From contig JAPOVR010000080.1 in assembly GCA_026708005.1 (NCBI GenBank), positions 1-64,000 of the forward strand: a DNA stretch of 64,000 bases, given 5' to 3'. The notes beneath the pieces are model-generated. The model searched no databases, was not told the DNA's origin, and was given only the letters and a program-made list of their open reading frames with translations. Positions 7,595 through 15,884 of this stretch are shown one piece after another. The number at the start of each line of letters is the position of its first letter. The first letter of the stretch is position 1. Both the position numbers and the translations under genes were made by a program. Source of the DNA: Actinomycetes bacterium (GTDB lineage Bacteria > Actinomycetota > Thermoleophilia > Gaiellales > Gaiellaceae).

Positions 7595-9775
7595 TCATGG
7601 CGCATCGGAGGGCTCCTCATCCTCCTCAGTTGCCGGGGGTGGCTCGAGGGGCAGCTCGATGGTCATCTCGGTAAACTGTTCCGGTTCTGATTGCACACGG
7701 ATGGTACCTCCATGGCGGCGCACGATATCGCTGCACATGGAAAGCCCAAGGCCAGTACCTTGATCGGTGGGCTTGGTGGTAAAGAAGGGGTTAAAGATCT
7801 TGTCGATAACATCTGGAGGAACCCCACTCCCATTATCCCTGATGACAACTTTTGCGTGATCCTCATCCCGGTGCGTACTTAGCCATACAGTGGGCATGTA
7901 GGGGCCACCGTTCTCGTCCGTTGCATCACCGCTGCGCCGTTTCTCATCAGTAGCGTAGCAGGCGTTGCTCACCATGTTCAGAAAGACCCGGCCCAGCTCC
8001 TGAGGAATCACTTCCAGCTCACCCATATCTGGGTTCAGGTTCTGACGCAGGTCCAACTGGAAGTCCGGGTCGGTGGCCCGGGCACTGTGGTAGGCAAGGC
8101 GGGCGTGCTCGTCGAGAAGGTTATTGATGTTGGTGACTTGCAGCTCGCCACTGTCCCTTCCCATCAGAAGCATGTCATGAACGATTCGGTTGGCTCTTTC
8201 CCCGTGTGACCCGATGCGCTCCAGGTTGCCATTCAGGTCCAGGCAGATCTCTTCTATCAGCTCCCGCTGCTCGGCGGGCAGCTTGGTAGATTCTTCGTCG
8301 AGCGCCTCTTGCAGCTCCGTCAGCAACTCTTCGGAGACAGCTGAGAAGTTCTTGACAAAGTTCAAGGGGTTTCTTATTTCGTGGGCGACGCCGGCGGTCA
8401 GCTCACCGAGCGCCGCTAGCTTTTCCCGCATGACGATCTGGTCCTGGGCCCGGTGGAGGTCAGCCAGCACACTTTCCAGTTGCTCGTTCTTCTCGCTCAG
8501 CTCCTCTGCCAACTTCTCCACCAGGTTCAAGCGCTGAACCTCCAGGGCGTGACGGCGAAACACCTCCAAAGCAGCAGCCATATCAGCCACCTCATCCCGC
8601 CCTTCCATCTCTACTCTGGCCTCCAGGTCACCGCCGGCCATGCGCCGCATCCACTCAGAAAGCATGTTCAGACGCCGGATAAGTATGCGACCCACAAAGA
8701 TCCAGGCGATGACCATAGCGCCGGCGATGCTGATGCCGCTGATGATCAAGAGCAGAGTACGTCCGCTAAAGATGGCCTGGCTGGTAGCCTGCGCTGCCTC
8801 CTGGGCTCTGGCGCGGGCGGCATTGACCAACCCGTCGACTTGTCCAACGAGGTTGATGGTCATATCTTGGTTGTGTTGCAGCAGGTCCTGCTGACGCTCT
8901 GCCAGCAGGAGGCGTTGGGCCAGTAAGTCAAAGCCGTTCTGTTCCCCAACTCCCAGCTCAAACAGCCTGACCAGAATGGGTGTGACCTCGGCCTGCACCG
9001 GTGATTCCGCAAGGGCTGCGAGGTCGCGATCTATGCGGCTGGCAGCGGCCTCGAAGCGCTCTCGCAGCGGCTCGATCAGGGACGGGTCGGAAAGGGTGAA
9101 AGCATTGGCCAAAAGCTCCATGGCAACGTTGCTATCCGTCTGTAGCTGGGCCAGGTGACGGTAGTTGTCAAACTCCTCCTCTGAGAAGTGCTCGAAGCGA
9201 GGTGTGGGAGGCTCGCCGAGGGCTCGATAACCGGTCATGGTGAAGAAGAGCTGATCGTCAATGGCAGGGATCACGACGTGGTCTAGCTGGTCACGAAGCT
9301 CCGTCAGCGTCTTGCCCAAGGCCTCAGTCTGCTCTTCCAGAGTAAAGAACGTGTTCTTGTCGCTCTGGATGGTCCCAATGTTTGCGATCAGGCCATTGGC
9401 CAGCGTACGAACCTCGGCAAATATCTCCTCGCCGGAGCCACCCTCCTCTAACAAGGCCAGCTGCTCCTCGAAGGCCCGGTAGGCTTCTTCGATGCTGAGC
9501 GCGACCTGATCGAACTCCTCCGTGGTGGCTGCTGCGGTCAGTCGCGGAGCCGCCGCGACCAGGGTGCCGCTGTACTGGGCAACGCCGAAGGCCGCAGCCA
9601 TCTCGGGAATGCTGCCCTCGTTAACACGACTCTGGAAGTCGCCCACGCGATTAAAGAAAAACCATCCTACGAGGCTGGCGGCGATGGTCAGTGCGACCGC
9701 GCTCCAGATGGCCAGATGGAGCTGCGCAGAGATGCGAAAGCGACTTTCCAGCAGCCGCTTCAGTCTCGCGATCAC
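7595..9775 (-). CDS. Membrane histidine kinase with HAMP domain
   Basis: 726 aa. TM1 about residues 20-42, a long helical extracytoplasmic region of about 300 residues, TM2 about 344-366 (LLLIISGISIAGAMVIAWIF), a HAMP domain (RMAGGDLEARVEMEGRDEV), a coiled coil, then HisKA with the phospho-acceptor in AGVAHEIRNPLN and HATPase_c with N box (NMVSNACYAT), G1 (DNGSGVPPD), F (FNPFFTTKP) and G2 (GTGLGLSM). Its start overlaps the stop of the ligand-binding protein by 4 bp (ATGA). The likely partner is the receiver-phosphatase at 11483-12646. The ligand-binding gene beside it may supply its sensor input; this is inferred from position. Confidence 0.88.
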   Translation of the reverse strand: MIARLKRLLESRFRISAQLHLAIWSAVALTIAASLVGWFFFNRVGDFQSRVNEGSIPEMAAAFGVAQYSGTLVAAAPRLTAAATTEEFDQVALSIEEAYRAFEEQLALLEEGGSGEEIFAEVRTLANGLIANIGTIQSDKNTFFTLEEQTEALGKTLTELRDQLDHVVIPAIDDQLFFTMTGYRALGEPPTPRFEHFSEEEFDNYRHLAQLQTDSNVAMELLANAFTLSDPSLIEPLRERFEAAASRIDRDLAALAESPVQAEVTPILVRLFELGVGEQNGFDLLAQRLLLAERQQDLLQHNQDMTINLVGQVDGLVNAARARAQEAAQATSQAIFSGRTLLLIISGISIAGAMVIAWIFVGRILIRRLNMLSEWMRRMAGGDLEARVEMEGRDEVADMAAALEVFRRHALEVQRLNLVEKLAEELSEKNEQLESVLADLHRAQDQIVMREKLAALGELTAGVAHEIRNPLNFVKNFSAVSEELLTELQEALDEESTKLPAEQRELIEEICLDLNGNLERIGSHGERANRIVHDMLLMGRDSGELQVTNINNLLDEHARLAYHSARATDPDFQLDLRQNLNPDMGELEVIPQELGRVFLNMVSNACYATDEKRRSGDATDENGGPYMPTVWLSTHRDEDHAKVVIRDNGSGVPPDVIDKIFNPFFTTKPTDQGTGLGLSMCSDIVRRHGGTIRVQSEPEQFTEMTIELPLEPPPATEEDEEPSDAP

Positions 9776-11064
9776 GGCCCCGCGTCCCGCAAATCATCGA
9801 TGGCGTGATACTGACCGTCGGAGCCGATGACCGTCAGAAACACCGCATCCGAGCCTTGGTTATCGTCGACTCCGTAGTGGACGTGGAAGCCGCCTAGATC
9901 CATGCTGGTACTGTTCTGCAGGTTCTCTAAGAAGCAGACCCGGCTGACGGTTCGTCCGCAGCCTTCCAGCGCAACTATGGTTAACCTGCCGGCCAGATAG
10001 CCCTCGAGGGAAACAAAGCCGGGTACGGTCTCGGGAGAGTAGGCCGCAAGGGCGCGCAAATAGGAGGCCACGATCGGGATAGAGTCGTCTGTCGGGAAGG
10101 GCACAACCTGGGTGACAAACACACCGTCGCCGTCAGGCCCCAGCTCCGTGGCAAGAGCGTTGCTGCCGACGAAGGAGATGGTCATGAAAACAGTATCCAA
10201 ACCGGTATGTCGAGCCCAAGCAATGAGCTGTGCCACCGGCTGGTAAGCTCCTATCAGAATAACTGCTTCAGGAGATCCCTGACTCAGGTCCAAGAGAGCC
10301 GTCTTGACAGCCAAAGTATTTCTTGGATAGAGCCCAATGGAAGACGGCTCTCTGCCCCGGCGCTCCAGGGCACCTATAACCCCTCGATACCCAGCGCGCC
10401 CAAAGGAGTCGTCCTGGTACATTACGGCGATTCGCTCCAGTCCCAGCTCGTCCGTCAGACGGGCCACCATTTCCTCTGTCTCCTGGTTGTACGAGGCGCG
10501 CAGGTTGATGACGTTGTCCCACTTGGGGTCTCGCAGAAAGGCGGCGCCGGTGAAAGGAGCGATATAGGGGATGCCCCTGGACTCCGCCACCGGGACCGCC
10601 GAGCGTGAGGTGGGAGTACCAACGGCGCCGATGAGGGCGAAAACCTCTTGCTCCTCGATCAGATGGAGGGTGTTGGCGATGGCGGCTTCCGGTTCGTAGG
10701 AGTCGTCCAAAGACACGAGCTCCAGCTGTCGCCCGTGGACACCGCCGTTCTGATTCACCTCGTGAAAGGCCGCCTCAATGCCCAGTCCCATACTTTGCCC
10801 CAGCTCCTGTGCCGGTCCGCTGAAGGCGGCGGACTGGCCAAAGAGGATGCGCTCGCTGGAGACACCGATGCCTGGCGGAGGGGCTGCTGCATCCCTAGAC
10901 TCTAGGGACGTGCCTTCTCGAGCCACGACTTCGTTGTCTTCTGCAACCTGAGGAGTACGGAGAAGAAACCAGGTACTCAAGCCGATGCCAAGGAGGATGA
11001 GCGCCGCTCCGCCGATGCCAAGGAGGAAGAGTAGATCTGTGGATAAGCGGGGGACCCCTTTCAT
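9772..11064 (-). CDS. Membrane-anchored LivK-like ligand-binding protein
   Basis: 430 aa. One N-terminal TM segment (LLFLLGIGGAALILLGIGLS, residues about 11-30) lacks a lipobox or clear cleavage site, so it probably remains anchored. The rest is a type-I periplasmic binding fold of the branched-chain amino-acid/amide class: ILFGQSAAFSGPAQELGQSM, GIEAAFHEVNQNGGVHGR, IGAVGTPTSRSAVPVAE and GIPYIAPFTGAAFLRDP. No ABC permease or ATPase gene is nearby. Instead it overlaps by 4 bp both the upstream anti-sigma-type ATPase and the downstream histidine kinase, which suggests it senses rather than transports. Confidence 0.85.
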   Translation of the reverse strand: MKGVPRLSTDLLFLLGIGGAALILLGIGLSTWFLLRTPQVAEDNEVVAREGTSLESRDAAAPPPGIGVSSERILFGQSAAFSGPAQELGQSMGLGIEAAFHEVNQNGGVHGRQLELVSLDDSYEPEAAIANTLHLIEEQEVFALIGAVGTPTSRSAVPVAESRGIPYIAPFTGAAFLRDPKWDNVINLRASYNQETEEMVARLTDELGLERIAVMYQDDSFGRAGYRGVIGALERRGREPSSIGLYPRNTLAVKTALLDLSQGSPEAVILIGAYQPVAQLIAWARHTGLDTVFMTISFVGSNALATELGPDGDGVFVTQVVPFPTDDSIPIVASYLRALAAYSPETVPGFVSLEGYLAGRLTIVALEGCGRTVSRVCFLENLQNSTSMDLGGFHVHYGVDDNQGSDAVFLTVIGSDGQYHAIDDLRDAGP

Positions 11065-11486
11065 GGGTCCCTGCGCTTGACCAGTGTGAGTCGGTTCCTA
11101 CCTCCATCCCGTTGATAGTGAAGCTCATCCATTAGTGAACAAATTAGATGAATACCTAAACCTCCTATGGGTCGCTCTTCCAAGGGCGCCGTCAGATTGG
11201 GGGACGGTGCATCCTTGAGCGGATTGAAGGGTTTGCCAGCATCGATAATCTCAATGGTCAGAGACTTAAGTTCTGAAGTTAGTGTAACTTCAAACTCATG
11301 CAGGCCATTGTCATAACCATGATTTATGATATTGATCCCTATCTCCTCCAGCACTAGGTTAACCTGGAAGATGAAGTCCGAAGGCCAGTTGTTCCGCTGG
11401 CCCAGGTCTTCGACAGCGACGGTCAGGCGCTCCAGCTCGTCGAGGCGGGTTTCTAGCTTGAGGCACAGCCTTGAGCTCAAGATCAA
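11061..11486 (-). CDS. RsbW/SpoIIAB-like ATP-binding regulator
   Basis: 141 aa HATPase_c_2 protein. N box in NLVLEEIGINIINHGYDNG, ATP-binding turns in IEIIDAGKPFNP and PIGGLGIHLICSLMDE. Proteins of this class phosphorylate a STAS partner on serine or threonine and sequester a sigma factor or another target. The partner STAS gene (12712) and a matching PP2C phosphatase (11483) are in the same operon. No sigma factor gene is in the locus, so the regulated target lies elsewhere or is not a sigma factor. Overlaps both neighbours by 4 bp. Confidence 0.83.
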   Translation of the reverse strand: MILSSRLCLKLETRLDELERLTVAVEDLGQRNNWPSDFIFQVNLVLEEIGINIINHGYDNGLHEFEVTLTSELKSLTIEIIDAGKPFNPLKDAPSPNLTAPLEERPIGGLGIHLICSLMDELHYQRDGGRNRLTLVKRRDP

Positions 11487-12646
11487 GCCTCGCTACAAGA
11501 CAGGGTCAGGCAGGTAATATCGTCCGACTGAGGGGTATCTCCGACGAAGGTGTTAACGGCGTCGAAGACGAGCAGGTTAGCGCTCTCAGGATCCTGGGGA
11601 GCGGCAGGGGACTCGAACAGCTTGGAAAGGCGCTCCAGGCCAAACTGCTCCCCGTCGCCGTCCATGGCCTCGGTAACACCGTCGGTGTAGAAAACCACTC
11701 TGTCGCCAGGGCTGAGCTGGACAGTGTTCTGAGCGTAACGGAGCATAGGCTGAACACCAAGGGCTATACCCTCGGTCAGAGGCAAGAGTTCGGAGGTACC
11801 GTCGCGGTGGACCACCACGGGACTGTTGTGCCCTCCATTAGCGTAGGTCAACTCTCGGGTGGAGGGATCGTAAACCCCGTAGACGAGAGTGACAAACATT
11901 CCCTCCTCGTTGTCCTCTTCCAACAGCTCGTTCAGCTCTCCTAGCACCTGGCCTGGGTCACTTTGGCCCATGGCAATGCTCTTCAGCAAGGTGCGGCTCG
12001 CCATCATAAAGAGCGCCGCGGGTACGCCCTTGTCCGAGACGTCGGCGATAGCCAGGCCGATCTGACCGTCGTCGAAGGGTAGGACTTCATAGAAGTCGCC
12101 TCCGACGTTACGCGCTGCCTCCATCTTACCGTACACACTGTAGCCGGGACTCTGGGGGAACTGGGTAGGAAGAATAGACTGCTGCATCTGTCTGGCGACA
12201 GACAGCTCGTTCTGCAGCACAACCAGCTTGTCACGAGCGAGCAGAGCCTCGCGCCACTCGGCCATGTGGCGGAGTGTTCTGCCGATAGTGACTTTCAGAT
12301 CCTCAAAATCGATTGGCTTTGTGACGAAATCAAAGGCCCCTCGGTTCATGGCTGTGCGGATGTTTTTCATATCGCCATAGGCGGAGATAATAACCGAGCG
12401 TACGTTCGGATCAACCTTGGGAATCTGCTCCAGCAGCGTCAGGCCGTCCATCTGAGGCATGTTGATGTCCGAGAGGACCATGTCGATCCCATCATCTTGG
12501 CTGAGCTTCTGCAGAGCCTCGATGCCGTTTTGAGCGAAAACAAAATGATAGCGACCTGCACGGATGTCTCGGCGCATACGCTGTAGTATAAGGGGCTGCA
12601 AGTCCGGCTCGTCATCAACCACTAGGATCGTGTACTGTTCTTGCAT
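11483..12646 (-). CDS. Response regulator with PP2C (SpoIIE/RsbU-type) phosphatase
   Basis: 387 aa. Receiver domain: acidic pair Asp11-Asp12, phospho-acceptor Asp60 (VLSDINMPQMDG), Lys110 (FVTKPIDF). A linker follows, then a PP2C-type domain with GGDFYEVLPFDDGQIGLAIA, DVSDKGVPAALFMM, ANGGHNSPVV and GDRVVFYTDGVTEA, holding the metal-binding aspartates. The expected output is dephosphorylation of the phospho-STAS protein encoded at 12712-13056. The kinase encoded three genes downstream is the obvious source of its phosphoryl group. Confidence 0.9.
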   Translation of the reverse strand: MQEQYTILVVDDEPDLQPLILQRMRRDIRAGRYHFVFAQNGIEALQKLSQDDGIDMVLSDINMPQMDGLTLLEQIPKVDPNVRSVIISAYGDMKNIRTAMNRGAFDFVTKPIDFEDLKVTIGRTLRHMAEWREALLARDKLVVLQNELSVARQMQQSILPTQFPQSPGYSVYGKMEAARNVGGDFYEVLPFDDGQIGLAIADVSDKGVPAALFMMASRTLLKSIAMGQSDPGQVLGELNELLEEDNEEGMFVTLVYGVYDPSTRELTYANGGHNSPVVVHRDGTSELLPLTEGIALGVQPMLRYAQNTVQLSPGDRVVFYTDGVTEAMDGDGEQFGLERLSKLFESPAAPQDPESANLLVFDAVNTFVGDTPQSDDITCLTLSCSEA

Positions 12647-12711
12647 GATCTCTGTCCCGCGGCGCCTCTCTGATAGCTGCTAAGTTTGGAGCAAAGGAGG
12701 TCGGACGCTGG

Positions 12712-13056
12712 CTACCTAAGAGCTGCGAGGGCTTCAGCCTGGGAGTCGTGAATGGAGATGATCTTGTCGAAACCGCTAATCTCAAAAATCTCCCGGATAG
12801 GAGCTGAGAGGGAGCAAGCGGCGAATTTGGCCTTCTGGTTTCGCAGTGACTTTGCTATGAGGAGGATCACCCGCAGACCCGCGCTGCTGATATAGGACAG
12901 CTGCTCGAGATCGAGCAGGACAGCAGTCTCATTGGCGTCTATGGCGTCTTCCAAAAGAACTTGGAAGTCTTTGGCGTTGGTGCCATCGACTCGCCCCTCT
13001 GTCTTTGCGATTAGCACGTCTCCATTTCGCTCCGTTGTAACTGTCATAGAATTCAT
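12712..13056 (-). CDS. STAS-domain anti-anti-sigma factor
   Basis: 114 aa SpoIIAA/RsbV-like protein. The phosphorylatable serine is in YISSAGLRVILLIAK, in the conserved strand-loop-helix position, and GRVDGTNAKDF matches the N-terminal strand region. A GAAGGAG ribosome site precedes ATG. First gene of the block running to 7595 (66-bp gap to the next gene). In its dephosphorylated state it should bind the ATPase at 11061 and release that protein's target. Confidence 0.88.
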   Translation of the reverse strand: MNSMTVTTERNGDVLIAKTEGRVDGTNAKDFQVLLEDAIDANETAVLLDLEQLSYISSAGLRVILLIAKSLRNQKAKFAACSLSAPIREIFEISGFDKIISIHDSQAEALAALR

Positions 13057-13126
13057 TCTCCTTCATGTTGTGACTGTGGCTCCCGTGCCGCCACGCCTTT
13101 GCTTCAGCTCTCTACTGCTTAGACGA

Positions 13127-13447
13127 TCAGGCAGAATCGTCTTTCTGGGAGACCTCGGACCGGGCCTCGTCGGCCCACACGCGAGGACGCTGCTCGGGAG
13201 TGGCGGCGCTAGCTTGACGGATGGCAGAGACAACGTGGTCAACCAGTCCGGCTTCGACAAGCGCCTCAATGTTGACCATGGCATGCAGGCGACTGGTACT
13301 CAGCCCCCGATGGATCTTCGCCTGGCTCGCTCCCTCGCCGAAAGCCTTCACTGCGGTGGCCGTTCGCTTGGTGACTCCAATGTTGACGTGAGCTTCCTGC
13401 ACCGGCTGAGGCCTCTGAGGCTGGATCCTTGCCAGAACGAGCGTCAT
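13127..13447 (-). CDS. Degenerate PII-like protein (GlnB/GlnK remnant)
   Basis: 106 aa. Residues 1-85 align by eye with PII signal proteins: VLARIQPQRPQPVQEAHVNI, GVTKRTATAVKAFGEG, then HAMVNIEALVEAGLVDHVVS. The T-loop is shortened and altered (no RGAEY motif with the modifiable tyrosine) and the C-terminus lacks the usual GDGKIF and RIRTGE elements. It follows an amtB C-terminal fragment by 6 bp, the standard amtB-glnK arrangement. The frame is open, but the missing elements suggest that ammonium signalling function is lost. Confidence 0.6.
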   Translation of the reverse strand: MTLVLARIQPQRPQPVQEAHVNIGVTKRTATAVKAFGEGASQAKIHRGLSTSRLHAMVNIEALVEAGLVDHVVSAIRQASAATPEQRPRVWADEARSEVSQKDDSA

Positions 13448-13453
13448 TGGAAC

Positions 13454-13750
13454 CTACCTTGAATCTCTCTGCGTGTCAGAACCGAGTTTGCCATGGGTTG
13501 CCAGGTCAAGGCCAACGGGCTCGTCCTCTTCGTCAACCCGCCTGCCGTTTGCTCGCCTGGATGTGACCTTCGCGACCATCAAGGTGGCACCAATCGCTGA
13601 CGCCACCGTCGCCACCACTTGCAGCGCTTGGACGCCCCGGGTGGGGACCCACCGCACCGCTGTCAACGGAAAGGCCGTTGCCTGCGAGGCTGTCCAATGC
13701 CAGAGCGGCTACTAGCAAGGGGCTTAGTATACCGCGAACTCCCGTCGTCC
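13454..13750 (-). pseudogene. amtB: amtB ammonium transporter, C-terminal fragment
   Basis: The minus-strand reading VQALQVVATVASAIGATLMV followed by RVDEEDEPVGLDLATHGKL is the last membrane helix and cytosolic tail of an AmtB ammonium channel. Upstream, TTGVRGILSPLLVAALALDS and GNGLSVDS match the preceding helix but lie in another frame, with a frameshift near 13660. The first roughly 300 residues of the protein are absent. Together with the adjacent PII remnant this is a decayed amtB-glnK unit, truncated toward 13.8 kb. Confidence 0.6.
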
Positions 13751-14008
13751 TCCTCCGAGCCTGGGGGTTTCGAGCTCGGCCTTGGCTCGAAGGAGGGCTC
13801 GGATCAGGCTGCGCGGTAACGCGAAGCTCGGGCTTGCAGGTCACTATGTGTTAATGAAGGCGGTGCTGGTCGGATGCCCTGAGGGGCTCGGCCGCCCGGG
13901 TGCCGGGGCGGCCGCTTGCCCAGGCTGCGGCTAACACGTCTGCTGGAGGTGCTTCCGTTGAGGGGGTGAGCGAGTGCCTGCCCGCCGCGCGCGCAGCGGC
14001 CGCCGCGC

Positions 14009-15643
14009 CTAGCGGAGGGTGAAGCTCTCGTAGCCGTTGGCGGCGACCTCGTCGCATCGGTCTCGGTAGGTGCGGCAGCCGCCGACGTAGGGTGTGAAGA
14101 CGCGGGGCTTGCCGGCGATGTTCGCGCCGGCGTACCAGGAGTCGGCTTGGGGGAAGAGCGTGTCGTCGGCGATCTCGTTGACGTGGTCGACCCAGGCGTC
14201 CTCGGCGTCGCGTTCGGGCTCGATGCAGTCCAGCTCGGCGTCGAGCAGGTGGGTGATGCAGTCGGTGAGCCAGTCGACGTGCTGCTCGATCGAGACGATC
14301 ATGTTGCTGAGCACAGAGGGGCTGCCCGGCCCGGTGATCGTGAAGAGGTTCGGGAAGCCGGCCGTTCCGATTCCGAGGTAGGTGCGCGGGCCGTCGGCCC
14401 ACTTCTTCGTGAGCTGCACGCCGTCGCGGCCGCGGATGTCGATGTTGAAGAGCGCCCCGGTCATGCTGTCGAAGCCGATCGCGAAGACGATCACGTCGAG
14501 GTCGTACTCGGCCTCGCTCGTTCGCAGCCCGGTGGGGGTGGGCGCCTCGATCGGGGTCTCGCGGATGCTGACGAGCGTGACGTTGTCGCGGTTGTAGGTC
14601 TCGTAGTAGTCGCTGTCAACGCAGAGGCGCTTCGTCCCGAGCGGGTGGTCGTAGGGGCAGAGGAGCTCGGCGATCTCGGGGTCATTCACGCGCTGACGGA
14701 TCTTGTTGCACACGAAGTCGGCTGCGACCTTGTTGGCCTCGGGGTCGGTGAGGATGTCGCTGTACTGGAAGATGAAGCCGAAGCCTCCCTCCTGCCAGCG
14801 GGCCTCGAGCTCGCGCTCCTGCTGTTGCGGGGAGTCCTCGAGAGCCGACCTCTCGCTGAAGTCCTGGGGCCAGCAGGTTGATGTCTCCCGCGCCCGGCGC
14901 CGGTAGCGGCTGTAGTTCTCCTTGAACTCGCGCTCGACGCTCGCCGCGAGCGGCCCGTCCCAGGCCGGGATCGCGAAGTTGGGCGTGCGCTGGAAGACGG
15001 TCAGGTGGGCCGCCTGCTTCGCGACGACCGGGATCAGCTGGATGCCGGTGGAGCCAGTGCCGACCACGCCCACCCGCTTGCCCGTGAAGTCGACGTCTTC
15101 CTTCGGCCAACGCCCGGTGTGGTACCACTCGCCCTCGAAGCCGTCAAGCCCCTCAAAGGCCGGACGCTGCGGGTGCGAGATGCAGCCGGTCGCCATCACG
15201 CAGAACCGCGCCGAGAGCCGATCGCCACGGTCTGTGCGGATCTGCCAGCAGGACGTATCCTCGTCGAAGCTGGCGGCTGTCACGCGCATCTCGAACCGGA
15301 TGTCCCGCCGCAGATCGAACCGGTCGGCGACGTCGTTCACGTAACGGAGGATCTCCGGCTGGGTGGCGTAACGGGACGTCCAGCGCCACTCCTGCTGCAC
15401 CTCGTCAGACCACGAGTAGGAGTACAGCATGCTCTCGACGTCGCAACGGGCACCCGGGTAGCGGTTCCAGTACCAGGTGCCGCCCACGCCGGTTCCCGCC
15501 TCGAAGACGCGCACCGACAGTCCGAGCTCGCGCAGTCGATGCAGCATGTAGAGACCCGCCAGGCCGGCGCCGACGATGACCGCATCAAGCTCAACGCTCG
15601 GCCGCTCTCGGGCTGTGTCGTGGCGTTCGTGCGTTGCGCTCAT
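14009..15643 (-). CDS. Flavin-containing Baeyer-Villiger-type monooxygenase
   Basis: 544 aa, normal family length. N-terminal FAD site VIVGAGLAGLYMLHRLRELG, second dinucleotide (NADPH) site VGVVGTGSTGIQ, and between them the Baeyer-Villiger fingerprint FEGEWYHTGRWP. Such enzymes insert oxygen next to a ketone carbonyl, using NADPH and O2. I chose ATG at 15643 (MSATHERHDTARERPS), about 15 residues before the FAD motif; the frame stays open upstream but with low-complexity content. Neighbours give no pathway: an amtB remnant downstream and a divergent amidase upstream. Confidence 0.9.
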   Translation of the reverse strand: MSATHERHDTARERPSVELDAVIVGAGLAGLYMLHRLRELGLSVRVFEAGTGVGGTWYWNRYPGARCDVESMLYSYSWSDEVQQEWRWTSRYATQPEILRYVNDVADRFDLRRDIRFEMRVTAASFDEDTSCWQIRTDRGDRLSARFCVMATGCISHPQRPAFEGLDGFEGEWYHTGRWPKEDVDFTGKRVGVVGTGSTGIQLIPVVAKQAAHLTVFQRTPNFAIPAWDGPLAASVEREFKENYSRYRRRARETSTCWPQDFSERSALEDSPQQQERELEARWQEGGFGFIFQYSDILTDPEANKVAADFVCNKIRQRVNDPEIAELLCPYDHPLGTKRLCVDSDYYETYNRDNVTLVSIRETPIEAPTPTGLRTSEAEYDLDVIVFAIGFDSMTGALFNIDIRGRDGVQLTKKWADGPRTYLGIGTAGFPNLFTITGPGSPSVLSNMIVSIEQHVDWLTDCITHLLDAELDCIEPERDAEDAWVDHVNEIADDTLFPQADSWYAGANIAGKPRVFTPYVGGCRTYRDRCDEVAANGYESFTLR

Positions 15644-15691
15644 GGGTCTGCTCCTTGCCGCGGTACGCTGAATCTTGCCGAGTGCGGGGGA

Positions 15692-15729
15692 CTTTCGGCG
15701 CACGGGCATCCTTTCGGCGCACGGGCATC
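15692..15729. repeat. Perfect 19-bp tandem duplication
   Basis: CTTTCGGCGCACGGGCATC occurs twice in direct tandem in the spacer between the divergent monooxygenase and amidase genes. It is exact, so probably recent. It could duplicate a regulatory site for one of the two promoters; no operator symmetry is visible within the unit. Confidence 0.85.
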
Positions 15730-15884
15730 CGCAGGCCTGCTGAGGTGCCGAGAATCCTCCCTTCCTGCGGGCCGCGGAGGCTGCCGCCGTGGGCCGCCGG
15801 GAGGCGACGGGGAGCCTAAGATGTCCCCCTGGCCCAGCGCGCTTCAGCACGGGAGCGCGGCGGCTGACACAGGGGAGGGGTGAC

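Noticed and set aside
13121-13142. AGACGAT / ATCGTCT hairpin as terminator of the PII-like gene
   Set aside because: The stem overlaps the stop codon and no T-run follows on the minus strand, so support is too weak.
14147-14881. 244-codon plus-strand frame inside the monooxygenase gene
   Set aside because: Antisense shadow of a gene with clear FAD, NADPH and Baeyer-Villiger motifs.
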